From Erpobdella octoculata (Eukaryota > Annelida > Clitellata > Hirudinida > Erpobdellidae): a DNA stretch of 64,000 nt. Shown here one piece after another: positions 33,593-45,076 of this stretch; position 1 is the stretch's first letter; each line of letters starts with the position of its first letter. The stretch lies in assembly GCA_963978895.1 (NCBI GenBank), contig OZ022243.1, positions 13,347,765-13,411,764 on the forward strand. The letters are read 5' to 3'. Below the pieces are notes generated by a model, which ran no database searches, was not told where the DNA came from, and worked only from the letters and a program-made list of their open reading frames with translations. Made by a program: the position numbers and the translations under genes.

Positions 33593-34163
33593 TAGAGGTG
33601 TGCACGGTAGTGGGGACAGCGGGAATACCGCGGATTTTGCGGTAATTCCGCGGAAATGGGGACGAATGGTGCGGGGATACCGCGGTAATGGGGATGACGT
33701 TGCGGGGTTACCGCGGGGATGGAAACAAACGTTGCGGGAATACCGCAGAGATGGGGACGAGTTTTTGCGGTAAATGTGTAAAATTCTAAGTGAAAATCGC
33801 GCGATGGCACAATGGTTTAAGCACTCATATCGACTTTTATTTATTCATGGACTTAAATAAATAAATAAATTGTATTGAATCATATTATGGTGTAATTATA
33901 ATTCTATATATCAACGCTTAAGTTATAGTTGGGTTGAAATGATGTACTGAAAAATACAGGATGTACAGAATTGATTAAAAAATGGAATAAAAAGTGTGGG
34001 GTGGGGATGAAAAACTGAAAGACGGCGGGGATGGTTGGGGATGGGGATGAAACACTGCGGGGATGGTTGGGGATAATACTGGCGGGGATGGATGGGGATG
34101 GGGATGACACTCACGGGGATGGTTGGGGATGGGGACGAAAAGTCGTCCCCGTGCACACCTCTA
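33593..34163. mobile_element. Short hAT with 8 bp TSD GTTGTGAT
   Basis: The ends are perfect inverted repeats TAGAGGTGTGCACGG / CCGTGCACACCTCTA, flanked by GTTGTGAT at 33585-33592 and 34164-34171. It is 571 bp with no coding region. The left side holds GGGGATACCGCGGTAATGG units and the right side GGGGATGGTTGGGGATGG units, the same plan as 7392-8105. Confidence 0.95.
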
Positions 34164-34171
34164 GTTGTGAT

Positions 34172-34483
34172 CTCTCACCTCATTGACCGTATATACGTGC
34201 ATCACTTAGCTTCGGGTTTCTCCGCTAGGCCGCTATCCTCTAGAGACCTACCAGTTCTATCAGAACTTTCCAATGTGCTGGTTTGCGCTTTCCTTTCATA
34301 GTGTAGCCAAGGACTTCCTAATTTTCATTAATAATGGATAAGGATGTCCATTGTGCGCTCTCATCATATAGCGTAGCTGCGTGGGGGCTATATAATAACA
34401 AAGTACAATCGGGACTTCCTCTTTCCGATTCTCGCTCACGTGGTATCTTTACGATCCGGATAATCATTATTATTCCGATTGCT
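34172..34483 (+). repeat. Degenerate and partial LTR copies upstream of the gypsy element
   Basis: 34269-34310 is a diverged version of the LTR start. 34353-34483 is a second partial LTR that repeats TGCGCTCTCATCATATAGCG and the segment AACAAAGTACAATCGGGACT through CGATCCGGATAATC, lacking about 25 bases present in the full LTR. This suggests an LTR-LTR tandem arrangement or replication slippage. Confidence 0.7.
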
Positions 34484-34714
34484 TGTGCGCTCTCATCATA
34501 TAGCGTAGCTATTGTACTGACGCACATCCCTGCTGCGTGGGGGCTATATAATAACAAAGTACAATCGGGACTTCCTCTTTCCGATTCTCGCTCGCGTGGT
34601 ATCTTTACGATCCGGATAATCATTATTATTCCAATTGCTTGATAAATAAATTGTGTATCAAACTGTTTTCTTCCGTGTTTTACTGTTTAAAGAAGTTACT
34701 TATCACACACTTCA
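34484..34714 (+). repeat. 5' LTR of the gypsy element
   Basis: Begins TGTGCGCTCTCATC and ends ACACACTTCA. It carries an AATAAA at about 34644 and shares its last 195 bases almost unchanged with 40832-41024. The outer boundary is inferred from comparison with the 3' LTR start TGTGGGCTCACTG. Confidence 0.8.
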
Positions 34715-34731
34715 TTGGTGACCCCAACGTG
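34715..34731 (+). promoter_or_regulatory. Primer-binding site, tRNA-Trp type
   Basis: TTGGTGACCCCAACGTG immediately follows the LTR. Elements of the CsRn1 clade are known to use tRNA-Trp at this site; the assignment rests on this similarity. Confidence 0.65.
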
Positions 34732-34749
34732 ATCATAGAAGCAGCATCG

Positions 34750-35380
34750 ATCTCCATAAAACATGTTGTCTTCAACCCAGCCGAGGCACCGGCGTGGTTC
34801 AAGATAATGGAAGCACAGTTCGCTCTCTTGGGCATTTCGACGAACTCAGCCAAATTTTTCCACGCCTTGGCAGCTCCACCAGGGTCGATAGTTATGTCCC
34901 TGGATGACGATACCGTCGAAGCAATGGACTACAACAGACTGAAGGTAGAAGTCCTCTAACAATCGACGCCCAGCCAAACCGAACTCTTTGACCGGTTTTT
35001 TCAAAACCATCCTCTGACAGGCAGGTCATCGCAGCATCTACGGACCATGAAGAAGTTAGCTCAGCAAGTTGGAGCGTCTGATGATTTGGTCCGACACAGA
35101 TTCCAAAAGTCGCTGCCTGCAAACATTGCCCTCATATTAGCAGCAAAGAAAACGTCGTCCTTAGAAGAGATCGGAAAATTAGCCAACGAGTTGATCACCA
35201 TCACACCAACGCAGCAGACACAGGTGATACAGGAAACCACACTGGACGTTGATGCCATAAGAAGGACGTCTGTCACTAAAACAACAGTGGAGCCATTTTG
35301 CCCGCCAGCGACCACATTTATTTTGGCCCAGAAACAAAATCTTGTCGGCCATGGTGCTAGGGCCAGACAAACGTAGAGTT
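34750..35380 (+). pseudogene. Gypsy gag
   Basis: Reads FNPAEAPAWFKIMEAQFALL, ISTNSAKFFHALAAPPG and DYNRLKVEVL. After a stop at 34957 it continues in the same frame with QSTPSQTELFDRFFQNHPL and, after a frame change, MKKLAQQVGASDDLVRHRFQ and LPANIALILAAKKTSSLEEI. This is the capsid-like Gag of CsRn1-type elements (PxxWFxxxEAQF start, RxxFLxxLP-like middle). No clear zinc knuckle follows before the foldback insertion at 35475. Confidence 0.8.
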
Positions 35381-35504
35381 CAAATCACGCCATCTCGAAA
35401 TGCTTCTCCTTCATTTAGAAAACAGATGTCGGAAAACTGAATGGGGCCGTCATGGTTGCGGGTTATTGTAAGGTTTATCGACAGTTGACAGTTAATCAAC
35501 TTTA

Positions 35505-36098
35505 ATTGGAAAGTCGATTATCCTGGCTAGGAGTCGATCATCCTGCGAAGGAGTTGATTATCCTGCGAAAGAGTCGATTATCCTGCGAAAGAGTCGACTA
35601 TCCTGCGAAGGAGTCGATTATCCTGCGAAGGAGTCGATTATCCTGCAAAGGAGTCGATTATCCTGCGAAGGAGTCGATCATCCTGCAAGTCGATTATCCT
35701 GCAAGTCGATTATCCTGAAGTCGATTATCCTGCAAGTCGATTATCCTGCAAGTCGATTATCCTGCAAGTCGATTATCCATCAAGTCGATTATCCATCAAG
35801 TCGATTATCCTGCAAGTCGATTATCCTGCAAGTCGATTATCCTGCAAGTCGATTATCCTGCAAGTCGATTATCCTGCAAGTCGATTATACTGCAAGTCGA
35901 TTATCCTGCAAGTCGATTATCCTGCAAGTCGATTATCCTGCAAGTCGATTATCCTGCAAGTCGATTATCCTGCAAGTCAATTATACTGCAAGTCGATTAC
36001 CCTGCAAGTCGATTATCCTGCAAGTCGATTATCCTGCAAGTCGATTATCCTGCAAGTCGATTATCCTGCAAATCAATTATACTGCAAGTCGATTATCC
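35505..36098 (+). repeat. AGTCGATTATCCTGC tandem array, left arm
   Basis: The first part has 20 bp units (GAAGGAGTCGATTATCCTGC), the rest 15-16 bp units (AAGTCGATTATCCTGC), about 35 units in all. Both versions are shared in principle with the inverted right arm, which uses only the 20 bp form. Confidence 0.95.
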
Positions 36099-36104
36099 AA
36101 CTTA

Positions 36105-37641
36105 GGTAAACATCACCAAAGTTCACGAATACAAGTTTCTAGGCGTTATCTTTGACGCAGCAGCCACATGGGGACCACACATTGCATATGCCATTGCGAG
36201 AACAAAAAAAAGACTAAACCTCATGAGAGCAATTACAGGACTTTTGTGGGGTAGCCATAAAAGAACTCTTCTCACTTTTTACAAGGCAGCCATTTGCTCT
36301 ATACTAGAATACGGTGGCGAAGCCTTCAACCAAGCCAATGAATCTCTCAAAAAGAAACTCCAGACAATACAGAACAGCGCTTTGAGAATTTCATGTAGAG
36401 CAGGTGGGAAAACTAACTGTAATGCACTGCTCGTAGTATGTGGAGAAATTCCCATCTCATTACGTCTTAGACAACGTACAGCCATCTACGCCGCAAAAAC
36501 CAAAATTACCCCACACCATCCAAGCAGAATCATATACTTTCCAGACCCAAATAAGAGAAGTACATGGATCAAGTCAAATCTGAGTAAAAGAAAGCCACAC
36601 ACAGCACCATTGGTAATGAAAAACTACTTTAACGACCAAAGAATCCAAAATCTCCAAGAACACCCTTCGCCTAACTTCGACACACCACCGTGGAAACTAT
36701 TTTTACCAAACCTTGACATCACTCTACTCGGAATCCAAAAAGAAGACCCTAGCGCTCTTCAGACGTTTTTAGAAAAAATACATAACTACAATAACAACAT
36801 AAAAATCTACACCGATGCCTCAAAAATAAAAGAAAAAACAGGAATTGGAATCTTCATCCCTAGTAAAAACTACGAGCTGAGTCAGCGTACAACCGACAAC
36901 ATCTCCATTTTTACTGCTGAACTTACAGCCATTCAAAAAGCCCTCCAATGGTCCGTACAGCAAGAACCAGGCGACAATATAGCCATATTTACCGACTCAC
37001 TCAGCTCCGTCCAGGCTATATCTAATTACGACAGCTCCAGCATCAAACCAATCATACAAGACATACTACAACATATCACCACTCTCAAAACCAACGGAGT
37101 CTCATGCACAATAATATGGATACCCAGCCACATTGGTATCCGTGGAAACGAAACTGCAGACAAACTTGCTAAAATAGCAACCGATCATCCCACCATACAA
37201 ATTACTGTTCCACACACTATTGATGATATTCGTTATATCATTAAAACAAAAACATTTGAAGAATGGAAAGCAATTTGGCGAAACTTGTATCAGAGCAGCC
37301 ATCACAGAGAACTAAATCCTCAGCCGTCTTTCCACTCACAATTCCAAGACATGAATAGAAAAAAAGAAGTCATCATTTCCAGGCTCCGACTCAACTGCAG
37401 TCTCTTAAACTCCAACCTCAAAGTCTATGGGAAACACAGCACAGGTTTCTGTGACACATGTCAGGAACCGGAGACCGTCAAGCACTTCCTTACAAGCTGC
37501 AGAACAAGGGCACCCCTCCATCAGGAAATAAAAAAAATATTGAAACAAGTAGGCTTTGACATCGGAACCATCCTAAACAACCCAAAATGCCAAGACCTCA
37601 TCTTTAACTGGATCACACAAAATGAACCAGATCTAATTTGA
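36105..37641 (+). pseudogene. LINE RT thumb, RNase H and C-terminal zinc knuckle
   Basis: Open from at least 36223 to 37641, with the frame going back to about 36105. The RT end reads VHEYKFLGVIFDAAATWGPH and LYGGEA-like EYGGEAFNQANE. RNase H (about 36800-37180) has all four catalytic positions visible: IYTDASK, FTAELTAIQ, IFTDSLSSV and the last Asp of NETADKLAK, with the SHIGIRGN loop. The C-terminus carries FCDTCQEPETVKHFLTSC, a CCHC knuckle. This matches I/R1/LOA-type LINEs. It lacks the catalytic palm and endonuclease, so it is a 5'-truncated insert that remains strikingly open. Confidence 0.88.
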
Positions 37642-38231
37642 CTTTAACTCTGGAAAACACTCTTTCGATAGTATTAATCCATATGGACCTGTGTGTAAAT
37701 ATTTCTATGTCTTGTTAACTTGAATGTTTATGTAAATATTTATTTATTTATTTTTTATTTATTTTTTTTATTTTTATTTTATTTCATTTTTTTTTTATTT
37801 CAACTTCTTGCTCCACATTTCACCCACTACCATTACCAATTCTCTACAAACTAATTTAACTGTGAATAACACTTTATGTCCAATATTATTATTCTTATGT
37901 ATGTTTTTTTTATTATTTATTTATTTTTTATTATTCTTTTTTTATTTACTTATTTTTTTTCTCGTTTTTTTCATGATTTGTTTTCTCCATGTTTTCATAT
38001 GTTGTAATTGTTTTCTCTACTTCCTGTTTATATTATTTATTTTACTACTATTTTATTTTTACTTATGTATTTTCATTTCAATACTTTTGTTTTGTTTTTT
38101 GTGTGGTCCTAAACGCTGAAAAAGTGACAAGGACTTAAATAACCAACAACAACAACGGTCACTTTGGTTAATATACCTATATCGACCCATGCGGATGCGT
38201 TTTGTTGTCATGCCCAGCAAAGCGTGCGCTG
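37642..38231 (+). repeat. LINE 3' UTR with T-rich tract and (CAA)n tail
   Basis: A pyrimidine-rich 3' UTR (37730-38100), then AAAAAGTGACAAGGACTTAA and a (CAA)n tail ending near 38158. The last 70 bases before the right satellite arm (38159-38231) are unique. Confidence 0.65.
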
Positions 38232-38560
38232 GTTAATCGACTTGCAGGATAATCGACTCCTTCGCAGGATAATCGACTCCTTCGCAGAATAATCGACTCC
38301 TTTGCAGGATAATTGACTTTTTCGCAGGATAATTGACTCCTTTGCAGGATAATCGACTCCTTCGCAGGATAATCGAATCCTTCGCAGGATAATCCACTCC
38401 TTCGCAGGATAATCGACACCTTCGCAGGATAATCGACTCTTTCGCAGGATAATCGACTCCTTCGCAGGATAATCGACTCCTTCGCAGGATAATCGACTCC
38501 TTCACAGGATAATCGACTCTTTCGCAGGATAATTGACTTTTTCGCAGGTTAATCGACTTT
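38232..38560 (-). repeat. AGTCGATTATCCTGC tandem array, right arm (inverted)
   Basis: About 16 units of 20 bp, reading AATCGACTCCTTCGCAGGAT on the plus strand, the complement of the left arm's 20 bp form. Confidence 0.95.
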
Positions 38561-38595
38561 CCAATTTAAGTCGATTAACTGTCAACTGTTGATAA

Positions 38596-38819
38596 AAACA
38601 CAGTTCCCCTTGGTTGCGACCAACGAAGGTGCCCCTACATTTTGTGTCGCTCTTTTCTACAAAAAAATAAACAAATTTTCATTTTTGGTGGAGACGGGTT
38701 CTCCATCGTTTCTGTCCAACATTCCAGTATACGTACGAAAGACCAGCATCAAGTTGATCACAGCTAATGGAAAACTCTCGGAAGTTCATGGTGAAGTCAC
38801 ACTCACCCTGAGCAGTTGA
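38596..38819 (+). pseudogene. Gypsy aspartic protease
   Basis: Reads ATNEGAPTFCVALFYKK, then FSFLVETGSPSFLSN and a following VYVRKTSIKLITANGKLSEV. The block corresponds to the DTG active site of retroviral-type proteases, but here the codon at 38691-38693 is GAG (Glu), so the catalytic residue is altered. A stop follows at 38817. Confidence 0.8.
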
Positions 38820-39540
38820 GACCTTCGGAGGGACTTCACATGGACGTTTGTTGTAGCTACCACCACACAGCCAATACTGGGTGCAAGTTTCTTCAGCCAT
38901 CATCGTCTGCTTGTTGACTGCCGCAACCGCCAATTTTTGGATCCCAGTACTACGTTCTTCACTGTTTTGGTGGCCACAGCTGCAGAGACGATTGCACCAG
39001 TTTTTGAGTGTCCGATCAACATCCCTCCCAACATCAAATCTTTCATTGATCGTCACACAGCTCTTGTATATCCTTGGCAGCTGGATGAAACTTCAGCGAA
39101 CTCTCCATCCACACATCACACCATCAAATTAACATCTAATCAACCAATCTTCTTGCGATTTCGACAACTCCCACCGGACAAATACGAGGCTGCTAAATCC
39201 GAATTTGCCACTCTGTTAAAAGCCGGGATTATTCGACATTCCAACAGTCTGTATGCTAGTCCGTTGCATATGGTCCCTTAAAAAACAGTCAATGGCGACC
39301 CTGTGGGGACTACCTTAAGCTCAACAGCATCACTATGCCCGACAGGTACCCCTTCCAAAAACATTCCAATTCATCCTGATGACATCCCGAAGACGGCCGT
39401 CGCAACTCCTTTTGGTCTGTTTGAGTTCATTCGTCGGCTCTCCATCATATCAGAATATATCACTGAAATGCATTACATCAAAGGAGCAGAGTATGTAGTT
39501 GCTGACACACTCTCCAGACCGGTTAGTGCATTACAACTTG
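38820..39540 (+). pseudogene. Gypsy RT N-terminus fused to RNase H end
   Basis: The frame at 38937 reads a linker, then RHTALVYPWQLDETSANS, LRFRQLPPDKYEAAKSEFAT and AGIIRHSNSLYASPLHMVP, the start of the RT. After frame changes (39303 on) it reads PFGLFEF and jumps straight to ISEYITEMHYIKGAEYVVAD and TLSRP, the end of RNase H. The palm with its YxDD and most of RNase H are therefore deleted at about 39436. Confidence 0.85.
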
Positions 39541-40796
39541 AACATCCTGACCTAACCAGCATTGCTAAAACTCAGGCCAATGACACAAAAACACAAGACT
39601 ACAAGGACACTCTTACCCCACAACAGCTTTCTGTAGATTTAACAATTCTCTGTAAAAACAGTTTCACCTATCCACGTCCATTTGTTCCACAGTCTCAGAG
39701 ACAGTTAATTTTTCAACACCTCCACAATATGGCCCATCCTGGAATTAAAGGGTCTACTAATTTGATTGCTGCACGGTATTTCTGGCCAAAGATGAAAAGA
39801 TGAAAGTAGACATCAAACAATGGGTCAACAGCTGCCTCGACTGTCAAAAAGCCAAAGTCACTCGTCACAATAAAAACCTCCCACAGCAACCTATATATCC
39901 TTTCAGTGATCGCTTTCAGACAGTTCACATGGATATAGTTAAATATAGTAGGACCACTGAAGCCCTCCAAAACAATCGGTTATCAATTTACTTCTGATCT
40001 ACTCTATGTTGTCGCATTTATCGACAGAGCAATACGTTGGTTTGAATGCGCTCCAGTTTCTTCTATTAAGGCAACAACCGTTACTGAAGTATTTTTAAGC
40101 CATTGGATCAGCAGGTTTGGTGTACCTTTGTGTCTCACAACAGATCAAGGTCGACAATTTGAGAGCAATCTTTTCAGTGAGTTATATAATTCTATTTAGA
40201 GCCATTCCAACAGAACATGGGCATTCACCTTTCACAGCCATGACAGGCTCTGACATCTTGATGCCTCATATAGATTCTTCAACAAGACAAACCCTTCAAC
40301 TAAAGAGCAAGTCGAATCCATTCAGCAGCTCAGTAAACATATGCGTCAGCTAGACTTCACTACTCTGTCAGAAGGGATTCATCATGACCGACACATTCGT
40401 GTTCAAACAGTTCAGCTGCAACCAGGGCAACACATTTGGCTAAGAATTGATAGAGTTTGGCAACCGCTGGAAGCTTCTTATTAAGGAACCTACAAAGTCC
40501 TTGCTGCAAAGGGAAAGATCGTCAAAATTGAGATGCCAGATGGTTCGTCTTCTTGTGTGTCTCTAGAACGCATCAAACTTGCACGATTGCTTTCAGAAGC
40601 AACAGGAGTTTCACCTTGCGAAACCGTGACTGAATCTTCCACTTCATCAAAGCGTGCAAATTTATCTATGAAATCGACAACATCCACAGTCAACAGCGAC
40701 ATTTCTGAGTCCTCTACTACCAAGACAGATGAACCACCTCGCACCAGGTCAGGCAGATGTGTACATTTCCACCAGCAGAAGGACTTTATTTATTGA
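39541..40796 (+). pseudogene. Gypsy integrase
   Basis: The HHCC zinc domain reads HNMAHPGIKGSTNLIAARYF and WVNSCLDCQKAKVTRH with one frameshift near 39800. The catalytic core reads DRFQTVHMDIV and, after frameshifts, FLSHWISRFGVPLCLTTDQG and RQFESNLF at 40090-40170. The C-terminal part reads KAKIVKIEMPDGSSSCVSL... and ends at 40796 before the 3' LTR. Several frameshifts and stops abolish the protein. Confidence 0.82.
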
Positions 40797-40816
40797 ATTT
40801 ATTGACTCCGTCTTCT

Positions 40817-41024
40817 GTGGGCTCACTGTAGTGACGCACATCCCTGCTGCGTGGTACATAATAACAAAGTACAATCGGGACTTCCTCTTTCCGATTCTCG
40901 CTCGCGTGGTATCTTTACGATCCGGATAATCATTATTATTCCGATTGCTTGATAAATAAATTGTGTATCATACTCTTTTCTTCCGTGTTTTACTGTTTAA
41001 AGAAGTTACTTATCACACACTTCA
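40817..41024 (+). repeat. 3' LTR of the gypsy element
   Basis: Starts TGTGGGCTCACTG and ends ACACACTTCA. It agrees with the 5' LTR except near its start and for a small deletion in the CTGCGTGG region. Confidence 0.8.
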
Positions 41025-41468
41025 CTATCATTATATTTGTACCGACAATAAATTTTTATATGACAACTAGCTGACCCAGCAAACGTTTTTTTGCCTTTTA
41101 AATTATTTTGGTTTTTTTACTAAGAGTTTAATGTACAAAATTATGACAATTTAAAAAAATCAATCTCGAAAAGGAATCGAGTATACAATGCCCGGGGTTT
41201 ATGAAAGTTTTTCTATCGTTCTTCTTTTTTGCTCCCGTTTCCTTCCCCGCTTGTTCTACCGTTCCTGTTTGCTTTCCCGTTCCCGTTTACTATCTCGTTT
41301 CCGCTTGTTTTAACGTTCCGCTTGCTCTCCCGTCAATTATTCCTTAATGTAAAGTTTTATTTGGCAAGTGACGGCAACTAATTGATATTTGATGAAAGTA
41401 ATTAAAGGAAACAGTACGTTTAGAACAAAGATAAAAATAACACACACACATATATATATATAAATTTG

Positions 41469-41511
<43 letters not shown>

Positions 41512-41639
41512 ACGTACTTAGGTGTAATATTTTCTTTCAGGCACGCGCTATTAAAGACAATAGACCATTTTGCGTTTATTATTTTTTTAGACAGACATTC
41601 TAAATTTTTTAAACTACATACATTCTTTGATTCAACTCG

Positions 41640-41679
41640 GGCTAACGGACCGTTTTGACTAACATTGTCATCCTCAGAG

Positions 41680-41686
<7 letters not shown>
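41640..41686 (-). ncRNA. Degenerate hammerhead-like motif (Penelope type)
   Basis: On the minus strand: GGCU (stem I), CUGAGGA, U, GAC-AAUGUUA-GUC (stem II), AAAAC where GAAAC is expected, a short GGUCC stem III, then GUUAGCCC closing stem I. The core G before AAA is lost, so activity is unlikely. Confidence 0.45.
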
Positions 41687-41893
<207 letters not shown>

Positions 41894-42367
41894 CTCTGAG
41901 GATGACATTTTGTATTAATTCTGCACTACTATGAATATTAACCCAGTGTTATTATTATGTATCTAAACTGTGGCATGTATAGGATTTTTATGGTAAAAGT
42001 AGACTGGGAATTGTCAGATATCTGTTGTCTGTATGTATGCGTTATTATTGCATTATGAATAGATGGATTATTGAAGGGAGGCTGCTCTCATTTCACACCT
42101 ATGTAGCTTTAAAACAGGCAAAATCAGCTTCATGAACTATAACTGTTGGACAGAGATTAGTTTCCAACTCTGAAACTCATTTTACTCAGTGTCGTCATCT
42201 TCTTTCTATATATAAGACATAAACAATGAAACAGTTGTATGAATAGAGTTAGTTACACATTTTTTGGAAAATCATGAAAAATGGTTCTTGTGATCAAATT
42301 GATTGGAGTTGTGTTTGTGAGTGTGTGGTGTATGTATGTATGTGTGTCTGTAAGTATGTGTGTGTAA

Positions 42368-42821
<454 letters not shown>

Positions 42822-42842
42822 CTGCCGAGTTACGCAAAAAAC

Positions 42843-43006
<164 letters not shown>

Positions 43007-43550
43007 TCTCTATCTGTTGCATTTATCTATAAAAAGAACATAATTGCACCTCATTGTTTTTCCAAAATAACTTTTTAAAATAATTTTAAAAAATATTTTA
43101 AATAGCTTAGGACCTATCCTCAGACATACCAAATGTACACAAAAAATTTCATAAAAATCGTTTTAGCCGTTTCGGAGGAGTTCAATTTCAAACACTACGA
43201 CACGAGATTTATATATATATAGATATAAGTTGTACCAACAATATATTTGTAGCTGACAATATAAGCTACAAATAAGCAAAAAATATATTGTCGGTACGAC
43301 AATATATTTTTTACCGACAACTTGTCGAAAAAGTGGGGGGCGCTTCCCCTCCCCGCCACCCCGGTCCCGACGGGCCTGAAAACGACATAAAGTTTAAATC
43401 GATGTATTATTAATTATCTATGATTATTAACGTATGCACTTCCGAACCCCATTTTACTTTTATGTTAGTAATATTGAAGCTTGTGAGTGTAGCTAAGATT
43501 TTCACGGTCATACTTGTTTTGGTGTACAATAGATTGTTCGAGATTACTAT

Positions 43551-44100
43551 GGAATCCTCCGAAGGAGCGAACGTGAGCAGTGGCGGCGAAGATAGGAAAT
43601 AGGCGGAATAACAATGAACTTAATAAAGAACACACATGGCCATATTTAGTATTGTTTAGTCAAAATGTTCAGATTTGAATCGATGGAAGCTAAAACGTTT
43701 GGGTTCACATGCTTGCTGTGCAAACCTAAAGCAACTACGTGTTGACGTTTTGAGCATTCAACAATTCTTCGTCGAACTTGAAGAAACACGGGATACACGT
43801 GCATCCAGCGCATGTATGGAATTATGAAAACTTGACGAAAAAGGCACGTAAACGAAAGGCAGACAGTGATGACAGTTCCCAATATAGGCAAAAAAAAATA
43901 GAAAAGAAACGAAAAATTCATTCACAGTCATTCCTTAATGCCAATTTTGTGATCAACGACAGTATTCTGAATCTGGTAGTGGGTTGAGTTCTTCCTTTAA
44001 ACACCGTCGAATTGTCCGAGTTAATTGATCTCAAATCAGTCTTTCAACAAAATCGTGAAACAATTACACGACATGCATTGAAGCAAAATATAATCTAAGA
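43551..44100 (+). pseudogene. hAT transposase N-terminal remnant with BED-like finger
   Basis: After frameshifts one reads FGFTCLLCKPKATT, then NSSSNLKKHGIHVHPAHV, which together give the C-x2-C and H-x3-H spacing of a BED finger. ANFVINDSILNLVVG and LNTVELSELIDLKSVFQQN with ETITRHAL follow, the segment that comes after the finger in hAT transposases. The rest of the protein is absent before the element ends at 44327. It is the transposase of the outer hAT, truncated by internal deletion. Confidence 0.7.
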
Positions 44101-45076
44101 CGATGGAATTACGATGAAATAGAGTTAGATAATTGACGAATGACTATTACAAAAGCGGCTTCAGTACTTTTACTTTTTACTTTAAAAGTAACTTTAAAGT
44201 GCTGTTATTTTTTACTTTTACTTAAGTACATTTTTTTAGTAAATACTTTTACTTTTACTTAAGTAACCTTTCGAGGCGTTACTTGTACTTTTACTGAAGT
44301 ACTGAAAGAGTACTTTTTCCAACACTGGGAATAAGTGGATTAGGGCTGTTCCTTGACCCGAAACTAATTATAATTCGAAAAAAGCTTACTTGTGTTTTGC
44401 ATTTTAGAGAAAAAATTTTTTTTCAGAGAGACGATACTAATTTATGGCGGGCAAAAAAACTGGCACACTTAAAAGGAAGTCTCTGAAGTCCAATGCTGCT
44501 CCATCAACATTTCCAAACTGTCCATCTTACCTCTAATTGGAAACTACAACTTCAAGATCAAATGCATCAACCTCAGAATCTAGAAGAGACAAAAATTCAG
44601 GAACAGCGGATTAAAGAAGGAATTTTTTTTAGCAAACCAGCAGACCTGTAGAGCATCGGTCGGTTTTGCTCGATTCATGTTGGCTGAAAAAAATTGGATT
44701 ATGTTCTGACTGGTCAACTTCAATCAGATCCTATGGAAGAAAAATTTGGTTCGTACAGACAGCTGCATGGTTCTACTTTTTTTTTTATATCAGTAGGACA
44801 AGTTCAGTGTTGGGTAAAATACTGTCCAAATGTAATTTGAATACAAAATACAAATACTTTGTTAAGAAGTATTTTCAGTACAAAATACAAATAGTTTTTT
44901 TGAAAATATTTCAAATAGGAAATACAAAATGCATTAGAGTATTTTACTGCAAAATACTAAAATACGTTGTATAACACTTGATGCCGATACCTCACCATCA
45001 TCAACACGCATCTCAAACATTTTTAACAAAAACAAGTCAACAGGGTAAATCTTTTATTGTAATAAAATAAACAGAG

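Larger units (their letters stand above)
35475..38595. mobile_element. Foldback-like element with satellite arms
   Basis: The outer ends are inverted repeats sharing ACAGTTGACAGTTAATC and AATTGGAAAGTCGATTA. Each arm then runs into tandem AGTCGATTATCCTGC units: about 600 bp on the left (35505-36098) and about 330 bp, inverted, on the right (38232-38560). The loop holds the 3' part of an RNase H-bearing LINE. Long inverted arms made of short tandem repeats are the plan of foldback transposons. A target duplication was not found. Confidence 0.72.
34484..41024 (+). mobile_element. Ty3/gypsy element with tRNA-Trp-type primer site (CsRn1-like)
   Basis: The LTRs at about 34484-34714 and 40817-41024 agree closely. 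The primer site TGGTGACCCCAACGTG follows the 5' LTR with one base overlap and resembles the 3' end of tRNA-Trp, which is typical of the CsRn1/Kabuki group. Gag, protease, partial RT and RNase H end, and integrase follow in order on the plus strand. A foldback-like element (35475-38595) separates gag from protease. The RT palm is deleted. Matching short target duplications were not found at the LTR edges. Confidence 0.85.

Noticed and set aside
34318..34642. Repeated 100-codon frames on both strands
   Set aside because: They cover the LTR and its tandem partial copy; no protein is expected there.
35505..36098. CRISPR-like array
   Set aside because: Units are contiguous without unique spacers, unit length drifts, an inverted arm exists at 38232-38560, and the genome is animal.
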